Positions 1 through 9,077 are shown, numbered from the stretch's first letter. The stretch: 64,000 nucleotides of DNA from Micromonospora endolithica (GCF_003626595.1 NZ_RBAK01000001.1:744001-808000); one strand, 5' to 3'. Translations and numbers: made by a program. Notes: generated by a model from the sequence alone, not told the origin.

Positions 1-311
1 ACCACGAGCGTCACGATCAGCGCGGCGAACGGCGCCCGGGGCACCGACACCGGCGCCGGCGGGGCGACCCGCAGCCGCGGCCGGCGGGCCGGCGCGGCGG
101 TCGCGGCGACCCGCTCGGCCGGCCGCAGCGCGGCGCTGCCCTGGGTCGGAAACTCGCGCGCCCCCCGGCCGCGAGTGTCCCCCGTCCGGTCCGCCCGTGA
201 CGTTCCCGTGCCGATGCGCGTGGCCCGCTCTGCCGCGATCCGGCCCCCCGATCGCGGTGCGCGCTGCCCGCCGCCGGTCACGTCCCGGCGGTCGCGCTTG
301 TCAATAGTCAT
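1..311 (-). CDS. FtsL-like cell division protein, C-terminus outside window
   Basis: The reading frame opens with ATG at 311 ([10 protein letters not shown]) and runs off the left edge, so only about 103 N-terminal residues are seen. They are basic, Gly/Arg/Ala/Pro-rich and probably disordered and cytoplasmic. The last visible residues ([10 protein letters not shown]) look like the start of a membrane segment. The start overlaps the rsmH stop by 11 bases, so the two are translationally coupled. A short bitopic protein directly after rsmH in the division/cell-wall cluster is the usual place of FtsL, a divisome partner of FtsB and FtsQ. In actinomycetes this position holds a proline-rich FtsL-like protein (Rv2164c in M. 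tuberculosis). Identity rests on position and topology, not on sequence similarity I can verify. Confidence 0.75.
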   Translation of the reverse strand, partial: MTIDKRDRRDVTGGGQRAPRSGGRIAAERATRIGTGTSRADRTGDTRGRGAREFPTQGSAALRPAERVAATAAPARRPRLRVAPPAPVSVPRAPFAALIVTLV

Positions 312-1416
312 GTCCCTCCCCCTCTTCGTCCGTCCCTGTCCCATCCCCCGGTGTCGGGTGTGGATCTTTACCAGTCCCCCCCGACACCGTCCCCGGTTGG
401 TGCATCGCCCTGACCCGTCGGCGGTACCGTTCGCGGTCGGTACGCCCCTGTTCCGGTGCGTCCGGGTCAAGCCGGACCGCTGCCCGCAGCCGGACCGAGG
501 CGGCCCGCGGGTTCGCCGCGACCTCCGCCTCCCCGGGCAGCTCGGCGCCCCGACTGAGCAGCCGGAACGTCGGGCCGGACCCGGGCAGCTCGACCGGGAG
601 GTCGACCGGGCCCTTGCTGCGGACCCGGTCGGCCAGGGCGGCCTTGGTGAGCCTGTCCTCCAGCGAGTGGTAGGACAGGACCACCATGCGGCCCCCCACG
701 GCGAGCGCGTCCAGCGCGGCCGGCAGCGCCGTCTCCAGCGCTGCCAGTTCTCTGTTTACCTCGATCCGTAAAGCCTGAAACGTTCTCTTTGCCGGGTGCC
801 CCCCGGTTCGTCGGGCCGGCGCCGGAATCGACTCCCGGACCAGCTCCGCGAGCCGCGCCGAGGACGTGATCCGCCCCCGCTCGCGCTCCCGGATGATCGC
901 CGAGGCGATCCGGCCGGCGAACTTCTCCTCGCCGTAGACCCGCAGCAACCGGGCCAGGTCCGGATGCGGATAGGTGTTGACCACCTCCTCGGCGGTCACC
1001 CCCCGGGTCTGGTCCATCCGCATGTCCAGCGGGGCGTCCTGCGCGTAGGCGAACCCGCGGTCGGGTGCGTCGAGCTGGAGCGAGGAGACGCCCAGGTCGA
1101 ACAGGATCCCGTCGATGCCCGGGTAACCGAGCCGGTCGAGCACCTCCGGGAGCTCGTCGTAGACGGCGTGCTCCAGGTGGATCCGGTCCGCGAACGGCGC
1201 CAACCGGGCCCGCGCGTGGGCCAGCGCCTCGGTGTCGCGGTCGAGCCCGATCAGCACGGTGTGCGGGTGGGCCCGCAGCACCGCCTCGGCGTGCCCGCCC
1301 AGGCCCAGCGTCGCGTCGACGTGCACCGTCCGGCCGCCCCGGTCCAGCGCGGGGGCCAGCAGCTCGAGACACCGCTCGAGCAGCACCGGCACGTGCGTGC
1401 CGCGTAGCTCCCCCAT
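301..1416 (-). CDS. rsmH: 16S rRNA (cytosine(1402)-N(4))-methyltransferase RsmH (MraW)
   Basis: RsmH uses S-adenosylmethionine to N4-methylate C1402 in the decoding centre of 16S rRNA. Visible motifs are the SAM loop [14 protein letters not shown] (about residues 33-46), LDRD near 58, [10 protein letters not shown] near 105-114, [15 protein letters not shown] near 215 and SYHSLEDRL near 250. ATG at 1416 ([16 protein letters not shown]) fits the family; a GTG 12 bases upstream (VGVD) is an alternative, and the longer upstream frame is not convincing. The protein is 371 residues, longer than the usual 310-320, because of an Asp/Gly/Pro-rich tail of about 50 residues that is probably disordered. 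It follows mraZ after 210 bases and overlaps the ftsL-like gene, as in the standard division/cell-wall cluster. Confidence 0.97.
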   Translation of the reverse strand: MGELRGTHVPVLLERCLELLAPALDRGGRTVHVDATLGLGGHAEAVLRAHPHTVLIGLDRDTEALAHARARLAPFADRIHLEHAVYDELPEVLDRLGYPGIDGILFDLGVSSLQLDAPDRGFAYAQDAPLDMRMDQTRGVTAEEVVNTYPHPDLARLLRVYGEEKFAGRIASAIIRERERGRITSSARLAELVRESIPAPARRTGGHPAKRTFQALRIEVNRELAALETALPAALDALAVGGRMVVLSYHSLEDRLTKAALADRVRSKGPVDLPVELPGSGPTFRLLSRGAELPGEAEVAANPRAASVRLRAAVRLDPDAPEQGRTDRERYRRRVRAMHQPGTVSGGTGKDPHPTPGDGTGTDEEGEGHDY

Positions 1417-1626
1417 GTCGACCCCCACCGTTGAATCCCTGTTTTCTCTGTCGCGCCTGTCGATCGGACGACGCCGTGCCGTCGTACCGCCAGATCCCCA
1501 TCCGCTCCCCGCCCGGTCCCCCGGCCACCGCCGGAGGAGTCGGATCGTGCCCCTGGCACCGGGGAAGGGGTGCCAGGAACGCGAAAGCGGCTGGAGATCT
1601 CGCAGTACGTCGGGCGCCGTCACGCC

Positions 1627-2058
1627 CTACAGACCGCCGGGCAGCACCCCCTCCTCGATGTCGGCGAAGTCGTCTTCGCTCTCCGCGAGGTAGGTCTCCC
1701 AGGCGACCTTGTCCCAGATCTCCACCCGGGTGCTGGCACCGATCACCACCAGCTCCCGGTCGAGGGCCGCGTAGGTCCGCAGATGCGCGGGAATGGTCAC
1801 CCGACCCTGCTTGTCCGGCACCTCGTCGTGCGCGCTGGCGAAGAAGACCCGGCTGTAGGCCCGGGCCGCCTTGTGCGTCATCGGCTGCGCGCGCAACTGG
1901 TCCGCAATCCGCTGGAACTCCGGTGTCGGGAAGACGTAGAGACAGCGATCCTGCCCTTTGGTTATCACGACACCCCCCGCCAGCTCGTCCCGGAACTTCG
2001 CCGGAAGGATCAACCGGCCCTTGTCGTCGAGACGCGGAGTGTGGGTGCCGAGAAACAC
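1627..2058 (-). CDS. mraZ: Transcriptional regulator MraZ
   Basis: MraZ is the DNA-binding regulator at the head of the division and cell-wall cluster; it forms a ring oligomer with AbrB-like folds and binds tandem repeats in its own promoter. The 143-residue protein shows both characteristic half-domains, with DDKGRLILP at 11-19 and DKQGRVTIP at 82-90. The start is GTG at 2058 ([10 protein letters not shown]), placed by the family N-terminus; a GAGGGGG ribosome site lies 7-13 bases upstream. The longer frame upstream has no homology features. Three GTGG(A/G)G repeats at 10-base spacing lie about 85-110 bases upstream and are the probable autoregulatory site. Confidence 0.97.
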   Translation of the reverse strand: MFLGTHTPRLDDKGRLILPAKFRDELAGGVVITKGQDRCLYVFPTPEFQRIADQLRAQPMTHKAARAYSRVFFASAHDEVPDKQGRVTIPAHLRTYAALDRELVVIGASTRVEIWDKVAWETYLAESEDDFADIEEGVLPGGL

Positions 2059-2142
2059 GGCCCAACCCCCTCGCCCCTGAACGGCGTTCGCGGCGCCGCT
2101 GACCCCCCGGGCCGGTGGGGCCCTCCCGGCCTCACCATCGCG

Positions 2143-2168
2143 CCCCACTCTACTCCACTTCCCTCCAC
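2143..2168 (-). promoter_or_regulatory. MraZ box array of the mraZ promoter
   Basis: Read on the minus strand there are three hexamers GTGGAG, GTGGAG, GTGGGG (2168-2163, 2158-2153, 2148-2143), each separated by 4 bases, so one per DNA turn. MraZ is known to bind direct repeats with a TGGGN or GTGG core at about 10-base spacing. A -10-like TAGAGT (minus strand, 2152-2147) overlaps the last box, which would let MraZ compete with RNA polymerase. The -10 assignment is inference. Confidence 0.75.
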
Positions 2169-2230
2169 CCGCAACCAGAATCGCCCGCGTGGCGCGCCGT
2201 TCGCGCGACCAAAACAGCACGTCAGTGCGG

Positions 2231-2246
2231 GTGGAGCGGAGTGGAG
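2231..2246 (+). promoter_or_regulatory. Second MraZ-like repeat pair, facing murT
   Basis: On the plus strand GTGGAG occurs at 2231-2236 and again at 2241-2246, with the same 10-base period as the mraZ-facing array 63 bases away but in the opposite orientation. It lies about 150 bases upstream of murT. It could bring murT-gatD under MraZ control or be the second half of a looped mraZ operator. Two units are fewer than the usual three or more. Confidence 0.5.
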
Positions 2247-2386
2247 GGCGGGAGCGCCCGCCCGGCCAGGTCCGCTTTCCGACATTGATCGACTCCGCCC
2301 GGCCGATGCCATCCGGTCCCGGGGGTGGGTACGCCCCGACCGAACGGATCGCACTCGGCGGCGATCTGGTGGGCTCGCTGGTCCGG

Positions 2387-2392
2387 TAACCT
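2387..2392 (+). promoter_or_regulatory. -10 hexamer of murT, leaderless
   Basis: TAACCT ends 7 bases before the GTG start at 2400, so transcription would start at or next to the start codon. No ribosome site precedes the GTG, which agrees with a leaderless mRNA. No clear -35 is visible. Confidence 0.6.
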
Positions 2393-2399
2393 CGCTCGC

Positions 2400-3662
2400 G
2401 TGACGGACGCGAAGATGCCCCTGCGGGCAAAGGTGGCCAGCTCGGTGTCGCGGACCGCCGCGGCGCTGTCCCGGGCCGCCGGCCGGGGCGACGGATCGGT
2501 GATCGGTGGCTGGATCGGCCTGAAGATCGACCCGGACCTGCTCGCCCACCTGTCGGCCGGACGCGCGATCGCGCTGATCTCCGGCACCAACGGCAAGACC
2601 ACCACCACCCGGCTGACCGCCGCCGCCGTCGGCGTGCTCGGCCGGGTCGCCACCAACTCCTTCGGCGCCAACATGCCCACCGGTCACACCTCGGCACTGG
2701 CCAAGGCCGGCAGCACGCCGTACGCGGTGCTGGAGGTGGACGAGCACTACCTCGCCCAGGTGCTGGAGGCCACCGAGCCGCACGTGGTGGCGCTGCTCAA
2801 CCTCTCCCGCGACCAGCTCGACCGGGCCAAGGAGGTCGCCATGATGGCGCAGCTCTGGCGCGCCGCGCTGGTCCGGCACACCGAGGTCCGCGTCGTCGCC
2901 AACGCCGACGACCCGATGGTCGTCTGGGCGGCCACCCCGCCACCCAACCACGACCACCGCATCTCACCGCCGCACGTCACCTGGTTCAGCGCCGGGCAGC
3001 GTTGGCACGACGACTCCTGGGTCTGCCCCGAGTGCGGCTCGACGATCGAGCGCAACGGCGAGCAGTGGTGGTGCACCGGCTGCCCGCTGCGCCGGCCGGA
3101 ACCGCACTGGACGGTCGAGGACGACGGCGTGGTCGACCCGACCGGGGCCTGGCACAAGGTGACGCTCTCCCTGCCCGGCAAGGTCAACCTCGGCAACGCC
3201 GCGACCGCGCTGGCCGTCGCCGCCGAGTTCGGGGTCCGCCCGGTCGACGCCGTGCTCAAGCTGGGCAGCGTCACCTCGGTCGCCGGGCGTTACGCGCAGG
3301 TGGACCGGGACGGACGCAACATCCGGTTGCTGCTGGCCAAGAACCCGGCCAGCTGGCTGGAGGCGTTCGACATGGCCGACGAGGCCCCCACGCTGCTCTC
3401 CATCAACGCGCGCGACCCCGACGGCCTGGACACCTCCTGGCTCTTCGACGTCGACTTCTCCCCGCTGCGCGGCCGGCAGGTGCTCATCACCGGCGACCGC
3501 GCCTTCGACCTCGCGGTGCGTCTGGACGTCAACGGCGTGCCTTTCCAACACGTGCGGACGTTCGACGAGGCCGTCCGGGGCGTACCGCCGGGCCGGCTGG
3601 AGGTCATCGCGAACTACACCGCGTTCCAGGACATCCGAGCGGAGTTGGACCGTGTCAACTGA
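2400..3662 (+). CDS. murT: Lipid II isoglutaminyl synthase, MurT subunit
   Basis: MurT, with the glutaminase GatD, amidates the alpha-carboxylate of D-Glu in lipid II to D-isoglutamine on the cytoplasmic face of the membrane. The 420-residue protein has the Mur-ligase ATP loop [11 protein letters not shown] (61-71), a Mur ligase central domain, a zinc ribbon with Cys209, Cys212, Cys225 and Cys228 (CPEC, CTGC) and a C-terminal DUF1727 region. The GTG at 2400 is chosen because a -10 element precedes it; ATG at 2415 (MPLRAKVAS) is an alternative. Its end overlaps gatD by 11 bases, as expected for a fixed two-subunit enzyme. It is divergent from mraZ, so two cell-wall operons share one control region. 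Confidence 0.95.
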   Translation: MTDAKMPLRAKVASSVSRTAAALSRAAGRGDGSVIGGWIGLKIDPDLLAHLSAGRAIALISGTNGKTTTTRLTAAAVGVLGRVATNSFGANMPTGHTSALAKAGSTPYAVLEVDEHYLAQVLEATEPHVVALLNLSRDQLDRAKEVAMMAQLWRAALVRHTEVRVVANADDPMVVWAATPPPNHDHRISPPHVTWFSAGQRWHDDSWVCPECGSTIERNGEQWWCTGCPLRRPEPHWTVEDDGVVDPTGAWHKVTLSLPGKVNLGNAATALAVAAEFGVRPVDAVLKLGSVTSVAGRYAQVDRDGRNIRLLLAKNPASWLEAFDMADEAPTLLSINARDPDGLDTSWLFDVDFSPLRGRQVLITGDRAFDLAVRLDVNGVPFQHVRTFDEAVRGVPPGRLEVIANYTAFQDIRAELDRVN

Positions 3663-4374
3663 GAGCCTGCGCATCGTCTGGATCTACCCCGACCTGCTGT
3701 CCACCTACGGCGACCGGGGCAACATGCTGATCCTCGCCCGCCGGGCGCAGCAGCGCGGACTGCCCGTCGAGGTGCTGGAGGTCCGCTCCGACCAGCGCGT
3801 GCCGGCCAGTGCCGACATCTACCTCATCGGCGGCGGCGAGGACGGTCCGCAGGCGCTCGGCGCGCAGCGACTCCTCGCCGACGGGGGCCTGCACCGCGCG
3901 GTCGCCCAGGGTTCGGTGGTGTTCGGCGTCTGCGCCGGCTACCAACTGCTCGGCACCTCGTTCTTCGCCAAGGGCACCCGTTGTACCGGCCTGGAGCTGC
4001 TCGACCTCTCCTCCGACCGCGGCCCCACCCGGGCCGTCGGCGAACTGGCCGGCGACGTGGACCCGCGGCTGGGCATCCCCGCGCTGTCCGGCTTCGAGAA
4101 CCACGGTGGCCGTACCCACCTCGGACCGGGGGTCGCCCCGCTGGCCCGGGTGACCGCCGGGGTCGGCAACGACGGCGCCACCGAGGGAGCGTGGCGGGGC
4201 AAGTTGCTCGGCACCTACTCGCACGGGCCGGCGCTGGCGCGCAACCCGGCGCTGGCCGACCTGCTGCTGCGGTGGGCCACCGGCGTGCACCAGCTGCCAC
4301 CGCTGGACGACACCTGGTCCGACCGGCTCCGTGCCGAGCGCCGCGCCTCGGTGGCCGCCGCCGCCCGGCCGTGA
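3652..4374 (+). CDS. gatD: Lipid II isoglutaminyl synthase, glutaminase subunit GatD
   Basis: GatD is a class I glutamine amidotransferase of the cobyric-acid-synthase type. It releases ammonia from glutamine and passes it to MurT for lipid II amidation. In the 240-residue protein the nucleophile Cys94 sits in FGVCAGYQLLG, the GGGEDGPQ oxyanion-side loop is near 60-66, and the catalytic His191 lies in TYSHGP. The start is GTG at 3652, inside the end of murT. The following membrane protein overlaps the gatD stop by 4 bases (GTGA), so at least these three genes should be co-transcribed. Confidence 0.95.
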   Translation: MSTESLRIVWIYPDLLSTYGDRGNMLILARRAQQRGLPVEVLEVRSDQRVPASADIYLIGGGEDGPQALGAQRLLADGGLHRAVAQGSVVFGVCAGYQLLGTSFFAKGTRCTGLELLDLSSDRGPTRAVGELAGDVDPRLGIPALSGFENHGGRTHLGPGVAPLARVTAGVGNDGATEGAWRGKLLGTYSHGPALARNPALADLLLRWATGVHQLPPLDDTWSDRLRAERRASVAAAARP

Positions 4375-5084
4375 TCCGCGCCGTCCGGCGGCTCCTTCCC
4401 CGGCCGCCGGTCGTCCGGCGGCTGCTGCGGGACCCGTCGGCCGTACGCTTCGCACTGCTCCTGCTCCTGCTCGCGGTCCTCACGCCGGTCGCGCTGCTCG
4501 CGCCCCGGCCGGCCCTGGCGGACCTGCCGGCGCACGCCGACCGTCTCGGCGGGTACGCCCCGGTCGCGGCGATCGTCGGCGGCGCGGTGCTGCTGGTCGC
4601 ACTGGTGCCCCGGACCTTCGTCACCCTCGCCTCCGGTGCGCTGTTCGGCGCGCTGGAGGGTGCCGCGTACGCCCTCGGCGCCGCGCTGCTGGCGGCGGCC
4701 GTCGGCTTCACGGTGGGTCGGCTGCTCGGGCGGGAGTTCGTCGCCGAGCGGGTCCGGGGCCGGCTGGCCCGGCTGGACGGCTGGTTCGCCCGGCAGAGCG
4801 TGCTCGGCGTGATCACCGTACGGCTGCTGCCGATCGCCGGCTTCGGCCTGGTCAGTTACGGCTACGGCACCACCGGCGCCCGGGTGCTGCCGTTCCTCGC
4901 CGGCAGCGTGCTCGCCTCCGCCCCGACCGCGTTCGGCTACGCCGCGGTGGGTGCCGCGGTCACCTCCCCCGGCGACGTGAACTGGCTCGCCGCCGCGCCC
5001 GCCGGGCTCGGGCTGATCGCCAGCGTGGTGCTGATCCGCCGCTGGTGGCTCGCCGAACGCCAGCGCCGCCTCGGCCCCACCTGA
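4371..5084 (+). CDS. TVP38/TMEM64 (DedA/SNARE-associated) family membrane protein
   Basis: This 237-residue integral membrane protein belongs to the TVP38/TMEM64 (PF09335) group. It has an Arg-rich N-terminus, a first hydrophobic segment at about 27-45 (LLLLLLAVLTPVALLA), the conserved stretch VPRTFVTLASGALFG followed by AYALGAALLAAAVGFTVGR, then RLLPIAGFGLVSYGYG and a C-terminal membrane helix. Family members are linked to membrane homeostasis and possibly to lipid flipping; the substrate here is unknown. GTG at 4371 overlaps the gatD stop, and its own stop overlaps the next ATG by one base, so it belongs to the murT operon. A role in handling undecaprenyl carriers would suit the context but is a guess. 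Confidence 0.85.
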   Translation: MIRAVRRLLPRPPVVRRLLRDPSAVRFALLLLLLAVLTPVALLAPRPALADLPAHADRLGGYAPVAAIVGGAVLLVALVPRTFVTLASGALFGALEGAAYALGAALLAAAVGFTVGRLLGREFVAERVRGRLARLDGWFARQSVLGVITVRLLPIAGFGLVSYGYGTTGARVLPFLAGSVLASAPTAFGYAAVGAAVTSPGDVNWLAAAPAGLGLIASVVLIRRWWLAERQRRLGPT

Positions 5085-5890
5085 TGTCGGCCGAGCAGCG
5101 GTTGCCGGGCGGCTTCGTCAGCGAGGTCTTCCGGGCCGGCGACACCGTTCGGCGTACCCCCGGACCGCACACCGCCCGGGTCGCGGCGCTGCTGCGCCAC
5201 CTGGAGCGGGTGGGCGCGGACGTCGCGCCCCATCACCTCGGGTACGACGAGCGCGGCCGGGAGGTGCTCAGCCACGTCGACGGCCGGGTGCCCTGGCGGG
5301 ACCGCGAGGACCCGGGCTTCTTCGCCGATCCGGCCCTGGCCCGGCTGGCGGCGTTGATCCGGCGGCTGCACGACGCCTGCGCCGGCACCCCGCTGGCCGG
5401 CGACGCCGAGACGGTCTGCCACCACGACCTGTCGCCGAAGAACACGGTGTACCGGGACTCCCCCGCCGGTCCGCTGCCGGTGGCGTTCCTCGACTGGGAC
5501 CTCGCCCGGCCGGGCCGGCGGATCGACGACGTGGCGTTCGCCGCGTGGCACTGGGCACCGCTGGGGCCGGACGCCGACCCGGCCGAGCTGGGCCGGCGGG
5601 CGCGGCTGCTCTGCGACGCGTACGACGCCGCCGACGCCGACTCGCCACCCCGCCGCTCCGGCGCCGGCCGGGTCGACGGGCCCGGTGTCCCTCCGCTGCC
5701 CCGCGCCGAGCTGGTGGACGTTGCCCTCGACCAGCTCGACAGCACGTGGCGCGGCATCGAGGCGGGTGCGCGGCGCGGCGAGGGCGCGATGCGCCACCTG
5801 GCGGCGGCTGGTGTACCCCCGCTGATCCGCACCTGGCACGACTGGCTGCTCGCCCGCCGCGCCACCGTGGACACCGCCCTGCACGCCTGA
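5084..5890 (+). CDS. Aminoglycoside phosphotransferase (APH)-family kinase-like protein
   Basis: A 268-residue APH/choline-kinase-fold protein (PF01636). The catalytic loop HHDLSPKN (113-120) has the Asp and Asn of the fold, and the metal-binding motif appears as FLDWDLARPG (136-145). The N-terminal ATP lobe is short. The start ATG overlaps the preceding stop (TGATG). Substrate cannot be predicted: members phosphorylate aminoglycosides, homoserine, amino sugars or choline. Placement at the end of a cell-wall operon argues for a housekeeping metabolite kinase rather than drug resistance. A Ser/Pro/Gly linker near 187-205 is atypical. Transcription converges on the response regulator gene 83 bases further on. 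Confidence 0.85.
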   Translation: MSAEQRLPGGFVSEVFRAGDTVRRTPGPHTARVAALLRHLERVGADVAPHHLGYDERGREVLSHVDGRVPWRDREDPGFFADPALARLAALIRRLHDACAGTPLAGDAETVCHHDLSPKNTVYRDSPAGPLPVAFLDWDLARPGRRIDDVAFAAWHWAPLGPDADPAELGRRARLLCDAYDAADADSPPRRSGAGRVDGPGVPPLPRAELVDVALDQLDSTWRGIEAGARRGEGAMRHLAAAGVPPLIRTWHDWLLARRATVDTALHA

Positions 5891-5973
5891 CCCACGCCCC
5901 GCGCCCCGCGCCCGCAGTTCCGGGGAACCACCGCGCGGTCGTGGGCGGTGCGGGTGCGATGGATGTGGGTGGG

Positions 5974-6630
5974 TCAGCGGGGTGGGCCGACCAGGGCGGC
6001 CTCGTAGGCGGCGATGACCAGGTGCACCCGGTCCCGGGCGCCGAGCTTGGTGAAGAGCCTCGCCACGTGCGCCTTGGCGGTGGCGGCGCTGATGTGCAGC
6101 TCGGCCGCGATCTCGCCGTTGGACAGACCCCGGCCGACCAGGGTCAGCACCTCCCGTTCGCGGTCGGTGACACCGGGCAGGGCGCGGGCCCGGACGGCCG
6201 CCTCGGGCCGGCGGGTGAACTCGGCGATCAACCGCCGCGTGACGGCCGGTGCGATGAGCGCGTCCCCGCCGGCCACCACCCGGACCGCGCCGAGGATGTC
6301 GTCCAGGGCCATGTCCTTGACCAGAAAACCGCTGGCGCCGGCGCGCAGGGCGGCGTGCACGTGCTCGTCGTCGTCGAACGTGGTGAGCACCAGGACCCGG
6401 GTCGGGCCGCCCGCCGCGGTGATCGCCCGGGTGGCCTGGATTCCGTCGGTTCCCGGCATCCGCAGGTCCATCAGCACCACGTCCGGGGCGACCTCGCGGA
6501 CCAGCCGGACGGCCTCGGCGCCGGTGCCGGCCTCGCCCACGACCTCGATGTCGGGCGCGTCCGCGATCAACACGCGCAGGCCGGCCCGGACCAGGGGCTG
6601 GTCGTCGGCGAGCACCACCCGGACGGTCAC
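5974..6630 (-). CDS. Two-component response regulator, NarL/LuxR type
   Basis: A 218-residue response regulator with an N-terminal receiver (about 3-120) and a C-terminal LuxR-type helix-turn-helix (about 153-215). Receiver residues are Asp9/Asp10, phospho-acceptor Asp55 in VVLMDLRMPG, Thr83 in VLTTF and Lys105 in GFLVKD. The DNA-binding part carries LTDREREVL-like (VTDREREVLTLVGRGLSNGEIA) and TAKAHVARLFTKLG recognition segments. It starts with GTG at 6630, overlapping the sensor kinase stop by 4 bases. The pair sits divergently beside an ABC transporter operon, the usual target of such systems in actinomycetes. Confidence 0.95.
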   Translation of the reverse strand: MTVRVVLADDQPLVRAGLRVLIADAPDIEVVGEAGTGAEAVRLVREVAPDVVLMDLRMPGTDGIQATRAITAAGGPTRVLVLTTFDDDEHVHAALRAGASGFLVKDMALDDILGAVRVVAGGDALIAPAVTRRLIAEFTRRPEAAVRARALPGVTDREREVLTLVGRGLSNGEIAAELHISAATAKAHVARLFTKLGARDRVHLVIAAYEAALVGPPR

Positions 6631-8009
6631 CGCTCCACCCCCGGCGCCTCGGCGCGGTCCGCCACCGGCACGACCACGCCGTCCGCCACCGGCACGACCA
6701 CGCCGTCCGCCACCGGCACGACCACGCCGTCCGTCCCCGGCACGACCACGCCGTCGGCTGTCGGGCCCGTCCGCGACGGAGTCGGCCGGGCGGGCATCGG
6801 GTCCGCACCCGACGGGCGGTCGGCCGGGAGGACGTCCGGCGGCACCGGAAGCCGGGCCGCCACCCGGAAGCCGCCCGCCGGCTGTGGTCCGGCCGTGAAC
6901 CGGCCGCCGAGCAGCGCGACCCGTTCGCGCATGCCGACCAGGCCGTGCCCCTCGCCGCCGACCGGGCCGCCCCGGCCCCCGTCGACGACCTCCACGCTCA
7001 CCTCGTCGGGGCGACGGGACACGGTCACCCGGCAGTGCCCGGTGCCCGCGTGTCGGACCACGTTGGTGAGCGACTCCTGCACGATCCGGTAGGCGGCCAG
7101 GTCCACCTCGGTGGGGATCGGCCCCGGCGCGCCGTCGCACCGCAGGTCGACGCGCAGCCCGGCGTCGCCGGCCGCGGCGACCAGCCGGTCGAGGTCCGCC
7201 AGTCCCGGCGTGGGTTCCAGCGGCGCGGCCTCCTGCTCCGGCCGGCGCAGGGCGCGCAGCGTACGCCGGAGCCCGGCGAGTGTCTCCCGACTGGTGGCCT
7301 CGATGGTGGCGAGCGCGGCGCGGGCCTCGGCGGGTTGGGTGTCGATGACCCGTGCCCCGACGCCGGCCTGAATGGCGATCACACCGATGCTGTGCGCGAC
7401 CTGGTCGTGCAGTTCGCGGGCGATGCGCAGCCGTTCGGCGGTGACCGCCTCGGCCGCCGCGTGCGACCGCAGGGACGCCGCGTAGCGACGGCGGGTCCGG
7501 ACCGAGTTGCCGACGGTCCAGGCGGTGGCGACGCCCAGCACGGAGAGGGTGGCCCGGTCCAGCGGGTCGAACCCGGTGTTCAGGAAGCTGGCGGCGATCT
7601 GGACCAGGAGCACCATCCCGGCGGCGGTCACCGAGATCCGCCGGGAGCGGGTGCCGGCGACCACGCCGACGGCGATGTCCACGGCCGCGAACTGGAGGTG
7701 GAAGACGTCGTCGTCGTAGCCGACGTCCCCGCCGTGGACCGTCCCGGCGGCCAGCGCCGCGCCGGCCAGCATCAGGCCGAGCGCGGTCAGCGGGTGGCGC
7801 CGCAGCAGCAGCGCGGGCAGCGCGACGACCAGCGCCGGCACCAGGTACCGCTCCGGCAGCCACCACCCCGCAACGCCGAGACCGGCACCGCTGTGCGCGG
7901 CGACCGTGGCATAGAACCAGAGGACGGGCAGGACGGCGATCAGCGCACCGACCGGCGCCAGCCGCAGCGTCGCCGCGAGAGCGGTCCGCGGCGACGGGGC
8001 GTTCTCCAT
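6627..8009 (-). CDS. Sensor histidine kinase, HisKA_3 type
   Basis: A 460-residue NarL-family sensor kinase. The N-terminus has about five or six membrane helices (about 17-36, 55-70, 75-90, 106-120, 128-145, 152-168) with no large extracellular domain, suggesting membrane or small-molecule sensing. The dimerization/phosphotransfer helix carries His201 in RIARELHDQVAHSIG. The ATPase domain follows (TNVVRHAG N-box near 325, then DGGRGG and GHGLVGMRERV). After the ATPase the protein continues for about 65 residues in an unusual Pro/Asp/Val-rich tail containing four 8-residue repeats (ADGVVVPV type) encoded by a 24-base tandem repeat. ATG at 8009 is preceded by GGTGGG. It is the first gene of the kinase-regulator pair. 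Confidence 0.94.
   Translation of the reverse strand: MENAPSPRTALAATLRLAPVGALIAVLPVLWFYATVAAHSGAGLGVAGWWLPERYLVPALVVALPALLLRRHPLTALGLMLAGAALAAGTVHGGDVGYDDDVFHLQFAAVDIAVGVVAGTRSRRISVTAAGMVLLVQIAASFLNTGFDPLDRATLSVLGVATAWTVGNSVRTRRRYAASLRSHAAAEAVTAERLRIARELHDQVAHSIGVIAIQAGVGARVIDTQPAEARAALATIEATSRETLAGLRRTLRALRRPEQEAAPLEPTPGLADLDRLVAAAGDAGLRVDLRCDGAPGPIPTEVDLAAYRIVQESLTNVVRHAGTGHCRVTVSRRPDEVSVEVVDGGRGGPVGGEGHGLVGMRERVALLGGRFTAGPQPAGGFRVAARLPVPPDVLPADRPSGADPMPARPTPSRTGPTADGVVVPGTDGVVVPVADGVVVPVADGVVVPVADRAEAPGVER
6658..6753 (-). repeat. 24-bp in-frame tandem repeat (4 units) in sensor kinase tail
   Basis: Four consecutive 24-base units (6658-6681, 6682-6705, 6706-6729, 6730-6753). The first three are identical and the fourth differs at a few positions. 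Each encodes eight residues, so copy-number change keeps the frame. It lies in the last 35 codons of the kinase. Confidence 0.95.
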
Positions 8010-8141
8010 GCGCCCACCGTAGCCAGCCGGGCCGCGCGCGGTCATCGGCCCGGAGGCGTACGCCCGGGGGCTGACCCGCCGCCGGCGGTTGTGGCCGGCG
8101 GGGCGACGATCCGGCGGCGGCCCACGGGCAGCGTGGTCGGC

Positions 8142-9077
8142 ATGATCGCACTGAACGCCCTGACCAAGCGGTACGGCCGCACGACCGCGGTCGACGACCT
8201 GACACTGACCGTGCGACCCGGTCACGTCACCGGGTTCCTCGGCCCGAACGGCGCCGGTAAGTCCACCACCCTGCGGATCATCCTCGGTCTCACCGCGCCG
8301 ACCAGCGGCAGCGCCACGGTCGACGGGGTGCGGTTCCGCGACCACCCGCGCGGGCTGCACCACGCCGGTGCCCTGCTCGACGCCGGTGACGTGCACGGCG
8401 GGCGCAACGCCCGGGCGCACCTGAGTGCGCTGGCCCGCAGCAACGACATCGGTCGCGGCCGGGTCGAGGAGGTGCTGCGCGAGGTGGGCCTGGCGGCCGT
8501 CGCGGGACGGCGGATCGGCGGGTACTCCCTGGGCATGCGGCAGCGCCTCGGCATCGCCGCCGCGCTGCTGGGCGACCCGCCGGTGCTGCTGTTCGACGAG
8601 CCCTTCAACGGCCTCGACCCGGCGGGCGTGCGCTGGGCTCGCGACCTGCTGCGGCGGCTGGCCGCGCAGGGCCGGACGGTCTTCGTGTCCAGTCACCTGA
8701 TGAGCGAGATGGAGCACTGCGCGGACCGGCTGGTGGTGCTCGGCCGGGGCCGGCTGGTGGCCGAGGAGAGCCTGGCCGCGTTCGCCGCCCGCGGCGGCCG
8801 CGCCGACGTGGCCGTCCGCACGCCGGACCCGGCCGCACTGGCCGCGGTGCTCACCGCCGAGGGCGCGGGCGTACGCCGGGAGGACGGCGGACTGCTCGCG
8901 GTCACCGGGTTGGCCGCCGACCGGATCGGCGACCTCGCCCTGGCCCACGGGCTCCCGCTGCACGAGTTGACCACCCGTACCGCCTCACTGGAGGAGGCCT
9001 TCATGGACCTGACCGCCGACAGCGTCGAGTACGGCGGCCGGCCGGCCGCCCCCGTTGCCGCCGGGGAGCAGCGGTGA
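8142..9077 (+). CDS. ABC transporter ATP-binding protein
   Basis: A 311-residue ATPase of the DrrA/CcmA-like export group. Walker A is GPNGAGKST (34-42), the signature region is YSLGMRQRL (128-136) and Walker B is LLFDEPFNGLDP (149-160), followed by SSHLMSEMEHC with the switch His. The C-terminal 100 residues form the accessory domain common to drug and antibiotic exporters. The gene starts divergently from the sensor kinase across a 132-base gap, so the two-component system is the likely regulator. It overlaps the permease by 4 bases (GTGA). The substrate is unknown; export of a peptide, a lipid or an antibiotic-like molecule is typical. Confidence 0.93.
   Translation: MIALNALTKRYGRTTAVDDLTLTVRPGHVTGFLGPNGAGKSTTLRIILGLTAPTSGSATVDGVRFRDHPRGLHHAGALLDAGDVHGGRNARAHLSALARSNDIGRGRVEEVLREVGLAAVAGRRIGGYSLGMRQRLGIAAALLGDPPVLLFDEPFNGLDPAGVRWARDLLRRLAAQGRTVFVSSHLMSEMEHCADRLVVLGRGRLVAEESLAAFAARGGRADVAVRTPDPAALAAVLTAEGAGVRREDGGLLAVTGLAADRIGDLALAHGLPLHELTTRTASLEEAFMDLTADSVEYGGRPAAPVAAGEQR

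Noticed and set aside
5084..5890. Aminoglycoside resistance gene
   Set aside because: The APH fold is present, but its place in a cell-wall operon and the lack of subfamily features give no support for resistance.
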